Source: an uncultured Hyphomicrobiales bacterium
Lineage (GTDB): Bacteria > Pseudomonadota > Alphaproteobacteria > Rhizobiales > Xanthobacteraceae
Length of the DNA stretch: 15,477 bases
Reading direction: 5' to 3'
Assembly: GCA_903891395.1 (NCBI GenBank)
Contig: CAITEM010000510.1
Coordinates: forward strand, 1-15,477
The notes under the pieces: generated by a model
What the model was told of the DNA's origin: nothing
Databases searched by the model: none
The model's input: the letters and a program-made list of their open reading frames with translations, nothing else
Position numbers and translations under genes: made by a program
In this document: positions 1 to 7,293 of the stretch, piece by piece
Numbering within the stretch: the stretch's first letter is position 1
Layout: every line of letters starts with the position of its first letter

Positions 1-271
1 CCGTTTCCCGTTTGTCGGCAACGGCAAGGCCATCGCGCTCGGCGAGGATCAGGGCATGGTCAAGGTCATCTTCGATAAAAAGACCGGCCAGTTGCTCGGC
101 GCGCATCTCGTCGGCGCTGAAGTCACCGAACTGGTTCAGGGTTTCGTCGTGGCAATGAACCTCGAGACCACTGAAGAAGAGCTGATGCACACCATCTTCC
201 CGCATCCGACCATTTCGGAGACGATGAAGGAGGCGGTGCTGGATGCCTACGGACAAGCGTTGAATATGTGA
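1..271 (+). CDS. lpdA: Dihydrolipoyl dehydrogenase (E3), C-terminal end only
   Basis: This is the last 89 residues of a flavoprotein disulfide reductase; the start lies before the window, and the frame is open from base 2 to the TGA at 269-271. It carries the dimerisation domain of E3, with the segment LLGAHLVGAEVTELV followed by TIFPHPTISE. In this family the His and Glu of the HPTxSE motif form the acid-base dyad that works on the partner subunit's disulfide. The protein reoxidises dihydrolipoamide of pyruvate and 2-oxoglutarate dehydrogenase in the cytoplasm, using FAD and NAD+. The HPTxSE tail and the typical ending (VLDAYGQALNM) favour lipoamide dehydrogenase over glutathione or mercuric reductase. 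The lipoyl synthase gene lies about 6 kb downstream, which fits a lipoate-related neighbourhood. Confidence 0.93.
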   Translation, partial: RFPFVGNGKAIALGEDQGMVKVIFDKKTGQLLGAHLVGAEVTELVQGFVVAMNLETTEEELMHTIFPHPTISETMKEAVLDAYGQALNM

Positions 272-274
272 CCT

Positions 275-374
275 GTCATTCCGGGACGCACCGCAGGTGC
301 GAACCTGGAATCCAGGGCACTAAAACCGATTTCTGGATTCCGGGTTCGCGAGCTTTGCTCGCGCCTCGGCTGAC
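275..374. repeat. Palindromic extragenic repeat in the cysK leader
   Basis: About 100 bases between lpdA and cysK are built from nested inverted repeats. CGCACC/GGTGCG (287-301) forms a 6-bp stem with a 3-base loop. CCTGGA-A-TCCAGG (304-316) is a perfect palindrome. CTGGATTCCGG (333-343) mirrors the left-arm CCTGGAATCCAG, and CGCGAGC-TTT-GCTCGCG (347-363) is a perfect 7-bp hairpin. The outer ends GTCATTCCGG and CTCGGCTGAC are degenerate inverted copies. Repeats with the core GTCATTCCGGG...CCCGGAATCC are common between genes in Bradyrhizobium-like genomes (from memory of the group). It ends 3 bases before the cysK ribosome binding site, so it is likely part of the cysK leader. Confidence 0.75.
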
Positions 375-390
375 AGCAGGGGAGAAACAA

Positions 391-1446
391 ATGGCGAAGT
401 TCGACAGCATTCTCGGCACCATCGGCAAAACGCCGGTCGTGCGCATCAATAAGTTGGGCCCGAAAGGCATCAACCTTTTCGTCAAGGTCGAGGCCTTCAA
501 TCCGCTCGGCTCGGTGAAGGACCGTCTGGCGCTCGGCGTCATCGAGGCGGCGGAAAAATCCGGCGAGCTCAAGCCCGGCATGACGGTCATCGAAGCGACC
601 TCCGGCAATACCGGCATTGGTCTCGCGATGGTCTGCGCCGCCAAGGGTTATCCGCTGGTTGTCACCATGGCGGAAACCTTCAGCGTGGAGCGCCGCAAGC
701 TGATGCGCTTTCTCGGCGCCAAGGTCGTGCTGACGCCAGCCGCCGGCCGCGGCTTCGGCATGGTTGCGAAGGCGGCTGAGCTTGCCAAGACGCATGGCTG
801 GTTTCTGACCCGCCAGTTCGAGAACGAGGCCAATCCGGCGATCCATGAACGCACCACGGCGCGCGAGATTGTCGATGACTTCAAGGGCTCAACACTCGAC
901 TACTGGGTCACCGGCTTCGGCACCGGCGGCACGCTCAACGGCGTCTCACGCGTGCTGTCGAAGGAAATGCCCAACACCAAGATCGTCGTCTGCGAACCGG
1001 CCGACGCGCCGATGCTCTCGACCCATTCGCCGCAGGAGCGCAATGCCGATGGCTCTCCCGCTAAGCCGAACGCCGCCTTCAAGCCGCATCCGATGCAAGG
1101 CTGGTCGCCGGACTTCGTTCCGAAGATCACCGCTGAAGCCGTCGACACCGGTGTCATCAGCGAGATCGTGACCATCGCCGGTCCCGAAGCGATGAAATGC
1201 GCTAAGGATCTTGCCCAGAAGGAGGGCATTTTTGTCGGCATTACCTCGGGCGCGACCTTCGCTGGAGCGCTCAAGATTGCGGAAAAGGCGGCGCCGGGTT
1301 CGACCATTCTCGCGATGCTGCCCGACACCGGCGAACGCTATCTCTCGACGCCGCTGTTCGGCGATGTCGGCGCGGATATGAACGAGGACGAGGTGAAGAT
1401 TTCGCAGTCGACGCCGAACCACCAGATGCCGCCGAAGACAGCATAA
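391..1446 (+). CDS. cysK: Cysteine synthase A (O-acetylserine sulfhydrylase)
   Basis: A 351-residue PLP enzyme that makes cysteine from O-acetylserine and sulfide in the cytoplasm. The PLP-binding lysine is K43 in NPLGSVKDR, the substrate loop is TSGNTG (70-75), the PLP phosphate loop is TGFGTGGT (174-181), and GITSGAT near the C-terminus holds the Ser that contacts the PLP ring nitrogen. The chosen ATG follows AGGGGAG (378-384) by 6 bases. The frame is open back to 268, but that stretch is the palindromic repeat and is not coding. The protein is longer than the usual 310-325 residues because of a tail after LPDTGERYLSTPLF that ends in a Pro/Gln-rich stretch. Cystathionine beta-synthase and CysM are less likely, since the loop motifs and the YLSTPLF ending fit CysK of alphaproteobacteria. 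Confidence 0.95.
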   Translation: MAKFDSILGTIGKTPVVRINKLGPKGINLFVKVEAFNPLGSVKDRLALGVIEAAEKSGELKPGMTVIEATSGNTGIGLAMVCAAKGYPLVVTMAETFSVERRKLMRFLGAKVVLTPAAGRGFGMVAKAAELAKTHGWFLTRQFENEANPAIHERTTAREIVDDFKGSTLDYWVTGFGTGGTLNGVSRVLSKEMPNTKIVVCEPADAPMLSTHSPQERNADGSPAKPNAAFKPHPMQGWSPDFVPKITAEAVDTGVISEIVTIAGPEAMKCAKDLAQKEGIFVGITSGATFAGALKIAEKAAPGSTILAMLPDTGERYLSTPLFGDVGADMNEDEVKISQSTPNHQMPPKTA

Positions 1447-1448
1447 CG

Positions 1449-1480
1449 CATGGCGTCGTGGCCGGGCTTGTCCCGGCCAT
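1449..1480. repeat. Short extragenic repeat with GC hairpin after cysK
   Basis: GGCCGGG-CTTGT-CCCGGCC (1460-1478) is a perfect 7-bp inverted repeat with a 5-base loop, starting 13 bases after the cysK stop codon. Read as protein it gives MAGLVPAI on the plus strand and MAGTSPAT on the minus strand, two peptide starts that recur as spurious short proteins in Bradyrhizobium-like genomes. This marks it as a dispersed intergenic repeat. It could also end cysK transcription, but no T-run follows the stem. Confidence 0.65.
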
Positions 1481-1637
1481 CCAGCCTAGATCGCCTAACT
1501 TTCAATCAGGTGATCTGGGCGCGAGTCCCAACGCGGTTGCAGAACTTGTGCGCTCATTTTGCAAACTTTTCTTCGCGTGCGCGCCCGGTAGTACTCTTGT
1601 CTCCAAAATGCATCCATTCGTTGAAAAAATGCGCGGC

Positions 1638-2693
1638 TTATTCTCGCTTCTGAGCTTGAAGCTGCGTGTTATAACGTAGCATTTCGTTGAGTACCTCACG
1701 CTCCTTCAGCCTTTCAAAGGTCTCGTCATAGAGCCGCTCGAACTCACGGTCATTTGGGAGGTCGAAATTTGCTAGGGACCCATTTTCATTTCGGAGCGTA
1801 AACGACATCTCTTTACCTGACCTGATCGCCGCTACGCAGGCGGATACATCGCTGCGACCACCGAACTTAGCTATCATTGCAGTGTCCCGTTCGCCCTCGA
1901 CGTGGTCTGCAATTACATCGAAGTCTCTACCGTGCGCACCGTCCGAAGTGGCGAAGCGCATTATAAGTTCGACCTCTTGAGGAAGCCTAAGTGGGTCTAG
2001 ATAAAAGCGAAGCCGACGGTTGAGAGCGACTCCTTCGCCATTATTCACCAGTGACGCTTCGAGGCTACAAACGATTCTCAGAGTCGTGATCGGTCCCTGC
2101 GAAGACGGGCTAGAGAAGCAATAACTACGACTGAGTTCTTCCTTCGATGGATTATTGAAGTCGCGCGACTTGTTCTCGACTTGCCATGCGCCGCTGGTCT
2201 GCGGCTTCGCTGATGGACCTTGCTTCAAAGGAATATCCGCCAGCACCGGGGTTGCTGGCTTCGCCTTGGGAGGCGGCGAGCCTATGTATCTTACTCTGTC
2301 GAAGAACCGTTCAAGCGCGGCCTTACCATCTCGCTGAGGGGCTAAGTGCAGTAGCTTCCATCCCATGTAAAGGTCGCCGTCTTTCTTGCCGCGCAAGTAA
2401 GACGCATTTTCGCGGATTAGGGACAGTAGTTCGGAGACTTCAACGGCATAGCTCGGCGCGAACCTCTTTAGTGCTTCCTCGAAAACCAGATTTGAATTGT
2501 GCATGTCGGTGTTCTGATTCATTGATCGAGAAGCGACATGAACACCGACGATTTGGAGAAATCCGAGGCAGTAGGGATCGCGCAACGCGCCCGACGGCAT
2601 TTTTCCATATTGATCGAGTAGCTTGGGGATGTAGTCGGCAACCTCCTCGACGGCGCGAGTCCATTTCGACTTAAAAAAGCCTATGTTGAACAT
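1638..2693 (-). CDS. Protein of unknown function, in a lower-GC accessory stretch
   Basis: I do not recognise this 351-residue protein. It has no signal peptide or membrane segment. Residues 1-135 look helical (MFNIGFFKSKW, then VSELLSLIRENASYL). A Pro/Lys/Ala-rich linker spans about 138-166 (SPPPKAKPATP). Residues 200-315 look beta-rich, and the end (316-351) is a charged, probably helical tail. The part with FGGRSDVSACVAAIRSGKEM recalls the C-terminal layout of small IalB-like proteins, a weak resemblance only. The ATG at 2693 is chosen because GGGGA lies 4 bases before it; an in-frame ATG at 2726 would add 11 residues but overlaps the divergent neighbour's reading frame. GC is about 50%, against about 64% in the flanks, so gain by transfer is likely. 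It is divergent from the HNH-like gene. Confidence 0.75.
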   Translation of the reverse strand: MFNIGFFKSKWTRAVEEVADYIPKLLDQYGKMPSGALRDPYCLGFLQIVGVHVASRSMNQNTDMHNSNLVFEEALKRFAPSYAVEVSELLSLIRENASYLRGKKDGDLYMGWKLLHLAPQRDGKAALERFFDRVRYIGSPPPKAKPATPVLADIPLKQGPSAKPQTSGAWQVENKSRDFNNPSKEELSRSYCFSSPSSQGPITTLRIVCSLEASLVNNGEGVALNRRLRFYLDPLRLPQEVELIMRFATSDGAHGRDFDVIADHVEGERDTAMIAKFGGRSDVSACVAAIRSGKEMSFTLRNENGSLANFDLPNDREFERLYDETFERLKEREVLNEMLRYNTQLQAQKRE

Positions 2694-2749
2694 AATGTCC
2701 CCCGTCCACACCGGTGTGTCCACCATATTCCAAAGCGTCGATGTTTTCT

Positions 2750-3559
2750 ATGGGCGAAGCCAAACTCAAATTGAACCGACGGGCAAGATTTCTGGAAGAG
2801 AATCCCTTGTGCATCTATTGCGGGGGAGCAGCGACCACTTCGGATCATTGTCCGCCACGATCTATGTTTGAGGGCCGCCATTGGCCGGAGACTTACGAAT
2901 TTCCGGCTTGCGAACCCTGTAACGCAGCGGCTCGCCTCGACGAGCAAGCGCTTGCGGTTTTGCTTCGCGTCAGGCTGAGCGAAAATAAAAGTGCAGCCGC
3001 GCAACAAGAGTGGGCAAGACTCCTTCGAGGAGTCAGAAACAATCAGCCGCACATTCTCGCGGAGTGGAAAAGTTTAACTCGCAACGAGACGAAGCAGAGA
3101 TTGAGAGATGCCTTCGGCTCGGAAGGAGATTTGCGCCGCAAGCAGGGTTGGGGAGTGGCGAATGTGGGCCCGTTGACGCAAGCGATGATCTCGCGGTTCA
3201 TGATCAAACTAGCCAAATCGCTCTATTACCGGCACAACGAGCACATATTCGATGGGGTCCTTTACGTTCACCACATCAATCGGATGTCGAAGGACACTAC
3301 CCCGGAGTACATCAATAGTATTTTGCACATGGCACCGGCCTTGCCGCAAATTGAAAGAAACCGAAAGCCGCTCGCCGATCAATTTATTTACCGCTTCAAT
3401 CACAGCCCGGAACATGGCGTGATGTATGCCGTCGTTCAATTTGGTGAGCAATTTATCTTTCAGCTAATCGCGATGGGGCGTGAGATGGATGCAACGCTTG
3501 TTGAAATGCACGGCGGCAAAGAATTGCCGAAGGTGGGAAGACATGAGTGCTTTCTTTAA
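2750..3559 (+). CDS. HNH-endonuclease-like zinc-binding protein
   Basis: The 269-residue product has an N-terminal HNH-type module at about residues 10-65: C21-x2-C24 (PLCIYCGG), D32-H33 (SDHCPPR), and C54-x2-C57-N58 (FPACEPCN). The four Cys should bind a structural zinc. D32-H33 and N58 sit where HNH nucleases keep their metal-binding and catalytic residues. HNH_5-like proteins share the CxYCG...H..P...CxxCN pattern. The rest, about 200 residues, is an unassigned domain with helical parts (LTQAMISRFMIKLAKSLYY) and a beta-rich end (VMYAVVQFGEQFIFQLIAM). The start is uncertain: in-frame ATGs lie at 2714, 2741 and 2750, none with a clear ribosome site, and 2750 (MGEAKLKLNRR) gives the usual short lead into the motif. 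GC is 43-50%, below the flanks. Nuclease activity is inferred, and the target is unknown. Confidence 0.75.
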   Translation: MGEAKLKLNRRARFLEENPLCIYCGGAATTSDHCPPRSMFEGRHWPETYEFPACEPCNAAARLDEQALAVLLRVRLSENKSAAAQQEWARLLRGVRNNQPHILAEWKSLTRNETKQRLRDAFGSEGDLRRKQGWGVANVGPLTQAMISRFMIKLAKSLYYRHNEHIFDGVLYVHHINRMSKDTTPEYINSILHMAPALPQIERNRKPLADQFIYRFNHSPEHGVMYAVVQFGEQFIFQLIAMGREMDATLVEMHGGKELPKVGRHECFL

Positions 3560-3698
3560 CAAAGGCACTGCCACAAACTATTGCCTCGAAAATCTCTAAA
3601 GCGAGCTTTCGGAAGCACATAGTCAGAGTCGCCCGGAGCCATTGTCTTAATCCAGCTTACATCGATCAGCTATGATCGCATGTTAATGACTTCTCGGC

Positions 3699-5969
3699 CT
3701 ACCGCTTCACCTTCCGCCAGAACGCGCCGATGATGTTCGAGTAATCGTCGGTCCACGTACGCACGCTTGGCGTCGGCTGGGTCAGTTTCCACGTCGGCTG
3801 GCCGTCGAGCGCGCCGATGTCGGCTGAGTCCTTGGCCGCGATGACGACATCGGAACCGAAGATGTAATTATCTTCGTCTTCTTCCTCGTTCTCATTGGTC
3901 CAGACCCAGGCCTTGAGATTGTTGGCGGCGGCGATGCCGACCACGACGCTTTCCAGTTCAAGATGGCGGTTGGAAATATGCATCGTCACCACGCCCTGCG
4001 GCGCGAGCTTGGCTTTGTAGACCGCCATCGCTTCGCGGGTGGCGAGATGCACCGGGATGGCGTCGGACGAATAGGCATCGACGATGATGATGTCGTAAGT
4101 GCCGTTGGGTTCCTTGGCCATCGTCAGCCGTGCGTCGCCGAGCACGATCGGCAGGTCGGGCGCGCAAGACGAGATGAAGGTGAAGTATTGCGGATCGCGC
4201 GCCGCGGCGATCACGGTCGGATCGATCTCGAAGAACTTCCAGTGCTCGTTCGGGCCGATGGTGCAGACCAAAGAGCCCGCGCCGAGCCCGATGACGGCAA
4301 CGCGGATCGGGCCGCCTTTGCGGGCGCGCACGGCGTCGATCACGCGCGCCATCGCGGATTTTGAATGATAATAGGTCAGCGGCTCCGGCTTTCCTTGCGG
4401 CGGCTTGCCGTCGGCGGTCAGCAACCGCTCGGCGCCGTGTAGCGTCGAGCCATGCTTGATGATGCGGAAGTGGTGCTCGTAGGTCTCGTAAATAAGATTG
4501 ACGCCAAAGAAGCTGCGCAGGCTGTCGACGCGGCCTTCGTCGGTCGGATAGAGCCGGATCACCGCGAAGGCGAGCGCGACGATCAGCGCCGACTTCCGCG
4601 GGTCGCGCATGAATACGATCGACAGCGCGGCGAGCGTCAGCACCACCGCGTTCAGACGGTCAACCAAGGCGTAGGTGATCTGGTAGCCGAAGAACGCGGC
4701 GCCAATCATCACCAAGGCGACGGCCAGGGCAACCGGCCAGAACCAGCGCTCGATGCCGGCCCATAGCGCATGGCCGGTTTGCGGGATGAAACGGCTGAGC
4801 ACCGACCAGGCCATCGGCGTGGCCGGGCGGCACAGCACCGCGAGGACGATGAGGATCGGGTATTCCGCGATCCAGGAAAACGTGTAGGGCGCGATCAAGC
4901 CCGCGAACAACCCGCCCAGCATGCCGCCGAACGACAGCGCGACGTAGAACGCCGTCAGGTGCGCGGCCGGCGGCCGTGTCCGCGCCAGTTCGCCGTGACA
5001 CGCCAGCGTGATGACAAAGAATGCCAGAAGATGCGCGGCCAGCGTCGGGACCAGCAGCATGTAACTGTTATAGAGCAGCAGCGCGATGACGCCGGCGATG
5101 GCGAAGGGTTGCAGAAACAGCAGAAACGGCTGCGAGAACACCGGCCGCCGCGCAAACATCAGCACCCAGGTCAGGAGATACAGTGACAGCGGCATCACCC
5201 ACATCAGCGGCGCCGCCGCGACGTCGGTGGAAATGTGGGCGGTGACGGCGATCAACAGGCCCGAGGGCACCGCCGCCAGAAAGATCCAGCGGCCTAAGGT
5301 CGACAACGTTGGCTTTGGCGCCGGCGCCTCGTCAGGAGCAATCGCTACGACGGGTGCGCGCAACAGCAACGCGCCGCAGCCGGCGATCAGCAGCGTCAGC
5401 ACGACAAAACCGATGCTCCACATTCGGCTTTGCGTGTGCACGGTGAAGGCGGGTTCGAGCAAAATCGGGTAGGCGATCAGCGCCAGGAAGCTGCCGATGT
5501 TCGACGCGGCGTAGAGAAAATACGGGTCCTTGCCGTCGACATGCCCGGTGCGCACGAACCAGGTTTGCAGCAGCGGATTGTTGGCGGCCAGCGCGAAGAA
5601 CGGCAAGCCGATTGAAACCGCAAAAAGCCCAAGCAGCCAGAATTCCGTGCCGCTCGCCGGCGGCTCACCCCAGCCTTTGGCGATCGACAGCGGCAGCGTC
5701 AGTCCGGCGACGATCAGCAGCCCGACATGCACCGCCACCGGCAGCCATCGCGACCTCGCCTTGGCCAGCCAGTGCGCATAGGCGTAGCCGGCCAGCAGCA
5801 TGGTCTGGAAGAACACCATGGCGACCGACCACACCGAAGGCGAGCCGCCGAGCTGCGGCAGCACCATGCGCGTGAACATCGGCTGCACGCCGAACAGCAG
5901 CAGCGCGCTGAGAAACACCGCGGCGGTGTAGGCGGCAAGCACGAGCCTGGAGGAGGGTGTGGCGGGCAC
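3699..5969 (-). CDS. Membrane-bound spermidine-synthase-like protein (fused transporter-like/SAM-fold)
   Basis: The 756-residue protein has two parts. Residues 10 to about 475 hold some 14-15 hydrophobic segments, beginning with SALLLFGVQPMFTRMVLP, which is typical of the fused MFS/spermidine synthase family. Residues 485-756 form a spermidine-synthase-like Rossmann domain: RSFFGV (485-490), SAM-type loop GLGAGSL (561-567), acidic FFEIDP (579-584), GDAR (611-614), DAYSSDAIP (631-639) and the late TDDYSNI (740-746). Family members are widespread, but their substrate is mostly untested, so real polyamine synthesis is not shown. The start is GTG (5967-5969) with AGGA 5 bases upstream (5975-5978). 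An unusual acidic run, ENEEEDED, lies at about 693-700. It shares a short divergent upstream region with the GlsB-like gene. GC matches the core genome. Confidence 0.88.
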   Translation of the reverse strand: MPATPSSRLVLAAYTAAVFLSALLLFGVQPMFTRMVLPQLGGSPSVWSVAMVFFQTMLLAGYAYAHWLAKARSRWLPVAVHVGLLIVAGLTLPLSIAKGWGEPPASGTEFWLLGLFAVSIGLPFFALAANNPLLQTWFVRTGHVDGKDPYFLYAASNIGSFLALIAYPILLEPAFTVHTQSRMWSIGFVVLTLLIAGCGALLLRAPVVAIAPDEAPAPKPTLSTLGRWIFLAAVPSGLLIAVTAHISTDVAAAPLMWVMPLSLYLLTWVLMFARRPVFSQPFLLFLQPFAIAGVIALLLYNSYMLLVPTLAAHLLAFFVITLACHGELARTRPPAAHLTAFYVALSFGGMLGGLFAGLIAPYTFSWIAEYPILIVLAVLCRPATPMAWSVLSRFIPQTGHALWAGIERWFWPVALAVALVMIGAAFFGYQITYALVDRLNAVVLTLAALSIVFMRDPRKSALIVALAFAVIRLYPTDEGRVDSLRSFFGVNLIYETYEHHFRIIKHGSTLHGAERLLTADGKPPQGKPEPLTYYHSKSAMARVIDAVRARKGGPIRVAVIGLGAGSLVCTIGPNEHWKFFEIDPTVIAAARDPQYFTFISSCAPDLPIVLGDARLTMAKEPNGTYDIIIVDAYSSDAIPVHLATREAMAVYKAKLAPQGVVTMHISNRHLELESVVVGIAAANNLKAWVWTNENEEEDEDNYIFGSDVVIAAKDSADIGALDGQPTWKLTQPTPSVRTWTDDYSNIIGAFWRKVKR

Positions 5970-5977
5970 GCCTGTCC

Positions 5978-5983
5978 TATACT
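5978..5983 (+). promoter_or_regulatory. Possible -10 box for the GlsB-like gene
   Basis: TATACT differs from the sigma-70 consensus by one base. It lies 46 bases before the GlsB-like ATG, in the 54-base gap between two divergent genes. No good -35 hexamer is found 16-18 bases upstream, and no GGAAC-type stress promoter is seen here, so this is tentative. Confidence 0.3.
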
Positions 5984-6023
5984 AGATTCGGACCCTCTCT
6001 TTATGACCCTGCAAGGAGCAACC

Positions 6024-6266
6024 ATGGGTGTCATTTCTTGGATCGTCGTCGGCCTGGTCGCCGGTTGGCTGGCCCATGTCATTCTCGGCGGCCGCGGCGG
6101 CCTGTTCGGCAACATCGCGGTCGGGCTGATCGGGGCGCTGGTCGGCGGATTCCTGTTCGAAAAGCTGCATTTGCAGGTGATGCCCGACTTCTGGGGCAAC
6201 CTGATCACGGCCACCATCGGTGCCATCATTTTCCTGTTCATCTGGCGGGCGATACGCCGCGCCTGA
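6024..6266 (+). CDS. GlsB/YeaQ/YmgE-family small membrane protein
   Basis: An 80-residue, very hydrophobic, Gly-rich protein with three membrane segments at about residues 3-21 (ISWIVVGLVAGWLAHVIL), 28-46 (GNIAVGLIGALVGGFLF) and 57-75 (GNLITATIGAIIFLFIW), plus a basic end (RAIRRA). The G-x-GGLFGNI...GLIGALVGGF pattern is the signature of the family also called transglycosylase-associated proteins. Members lie in the inner membrane and are often stress induced; their function is unknown. AAGGAG (6013-6018) sits 5 bases before the ATG and fixes the start. It is divergent from the spermidine-synthase-like gene and 73 bases before lipA. Confidence 0.9.
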   Translation: MGVISWIVVGLVAGWLAHVILGGRGGLFGNIAVGLIGALVGGFLFEKLHLQVMPDFWGNLITATIGAIIFLFIWRAIRRA

Positions 6267-6271
6267 TTTGG

Positions 6272-6290
6272 CGGGCCTGATGACGGCCCG
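6272..6290 (+). terminator. GC hairpin between the GlsB-like gene and lipA
   Basis: CGGGCC (6272-6277) and GGCCCG (6285-6290) form a perfect 6-bp stem with a 7-base loop, 5 bases after the GlsB-like stop codon. No T-run follows, so it would be a weak terminator or an mRNA 3' stabiliser. Confidence 0.3.
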
Positions 6291-6339
6291 GCGCATGGCT
6301 CACCTTGCGGCGCGCCCGCCGCAGCCGTAAGTATCGGCC

Positions 6340-7290
6340 ATGGCCGTCGTCCTCGACCTCATCAACAACCCGCGCCCGCGCCACCCGGAAAAGGCGCACC
6401 GGCCGGATTCGCCGCTCGCCAAGAAGCCGGACTGGATTCGCGTCAAGGCGCCGGTGTCGCCCGGCTATGAGCAGACCCGCGCCATCATGCGCGAGAACAA
6501 GCTCGTCACGGTGTGCGAGGAAGCAGGCTGCCCGAACATCGGCGAGTGCTGGGAGAAGAAGCACGCCACGTTCATGATCATGGGCGACACCTGCACGCGC
6601 GCCTGTGCCTTCTGCAACGTCAAGACCGGGCTGCCGAACGCGCTCGATCCGAACGAACCGGCGCATGTCGGCGAGGCGACCGCCAAGCTTGGCCTCAACC
6701 ATATCGTCGTCACCTCGGTCGACCGCGACGATCTCGCCGACGGCGGCGCCGGCCATTTCGCGCAGACCATCCGCGCCATCCGCACCCACGCCTCCGGCAC
6801 GACCATTGAAATTCTGACACCCGACTTCCTGCGCAAAGACGGCGCGCTCGAAGTCGTGGTCGCGGCCAAGCCCGATGTCTTCAATCACAATCTCGAAACG
6901 GTGCCGTCGCATTATCTCACCGTGCGGCCCGGCGCGCGTTACTTCCATTCGCTGAGGTTGCTGCAGCGCGTGAAGGAGCTCGATCCGCAGATGTTCACCA
7001 AGTCAGGCATCATGCTGGGCTTGGGCGAGGAGCGCAACGAAGTGTTGCAGGTCATGGACGACCTGCGCTCCGCCAATGTCGATTTCCTCACCATCGGGCA
7101 ATATCTGCAGCCGACGCGCAAGCATCACGAAGTGAAGCGTTTCGTGCCGCCGGACGAGTTCAAGTCGCTGGAAACCGTCGCCTACGCCAAGGGCTTCCTG
7201 ATGGTGGCGTCGTCACCGCTGACGCGCTCGTCGCACCACGCCGGCGACGACTTCGCGCGGCTCAAGGCGGCGCGGGCCAATAAAGTTTAG
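6340..7290 (+). CDS. lipA: Lipoyl synthase
   Basis: A 316-residue radical SAM enzyme that inserts two sulfurs into octanoyl groups on the lipoyl domains of 2-oxoacid dehydrogenases and the glycine cleavage system. The sacrificial auxiliary 4Fe-4S cluster ligands are C59, C64 and C70 (CEEAGCPNIGEC). The radical SAM cluster ligands are C85, C89 and C92 (CTRACAFC). The C-terminal RSSHHA motif (296-301) includes the Ser that completes the auxiliary cluster; most relatives read RSSYHA, so His replaces Tyr. Length is normal for the family. The ATG has no strong ribosome site (only TAAG nearby), but no better in-frame start is present. The next gene begins 3 bases after the stop, so the two are surely co-transcribed. 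Confidence 0.97.
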   Translation: MAVVLDLINNPRPRHPEKAHRPDSPLAKKPDWIRVKAPVSPGYEQTRAIMRENKLVTVCEEAGCPNIGECWEKKHATFMIMGDTCTRACAFCNVKTGLPNALDPNEPAHVGEATAKLGLNHIVVTSVDRDDLADGGAGHFAQTIRAIRTHASGTTIEILTPDFLRKDGALEVVVAAKPDVFNHNLETVPSHYLTVRPGARYFHSLRLLQRVKELDPQMFTKSGIMLGLGEERNEVLQVMDDLRSANVDFLTIGQYLQPTRKHHEVKRFVPPDEFKSLETVAYAKGFLMVASSPLTRSSHHAGDDFARLKAARANKV

Positions 7291-7293
7291 CGG

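Noticed and set aside
268..390. In-frame N-terminal extension of cysK by 41 residues
   Set aside because: The stretch is the palindromic repeat, its translation does not resemble CysK, and a strong ribosome site sits 6 bases before the ATG at 391.
1517..1550. Possible tRNA remnant (GGGCGCGAGTCCC) as an attachment site for the low-GC block
   Set aside because: The TTCRA loop of a T-arm is missing, no acceptor stem can be paired, and no matching direct repeat was found near 3600-3700.
3556..3642. Minus-strand 28-codon open frame starting MAPGDSDYV in the gap after the HNH-like gene
   Set aside because: There is no ribosome site or recognisable sequence, and it overlaps the end of the HNH-like gene. 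A short frame in lower-GC DNA is expected by chance.
3963..5875. Several long plus-strand open frames opposite the spermidine-synthase-like gene
   Set aside because: Their translations are Arg/Ala/Gly/His-rich and low in complexity, as expected from antisense reading of GC-rich codons. The minus-strand protein has full family motifs.
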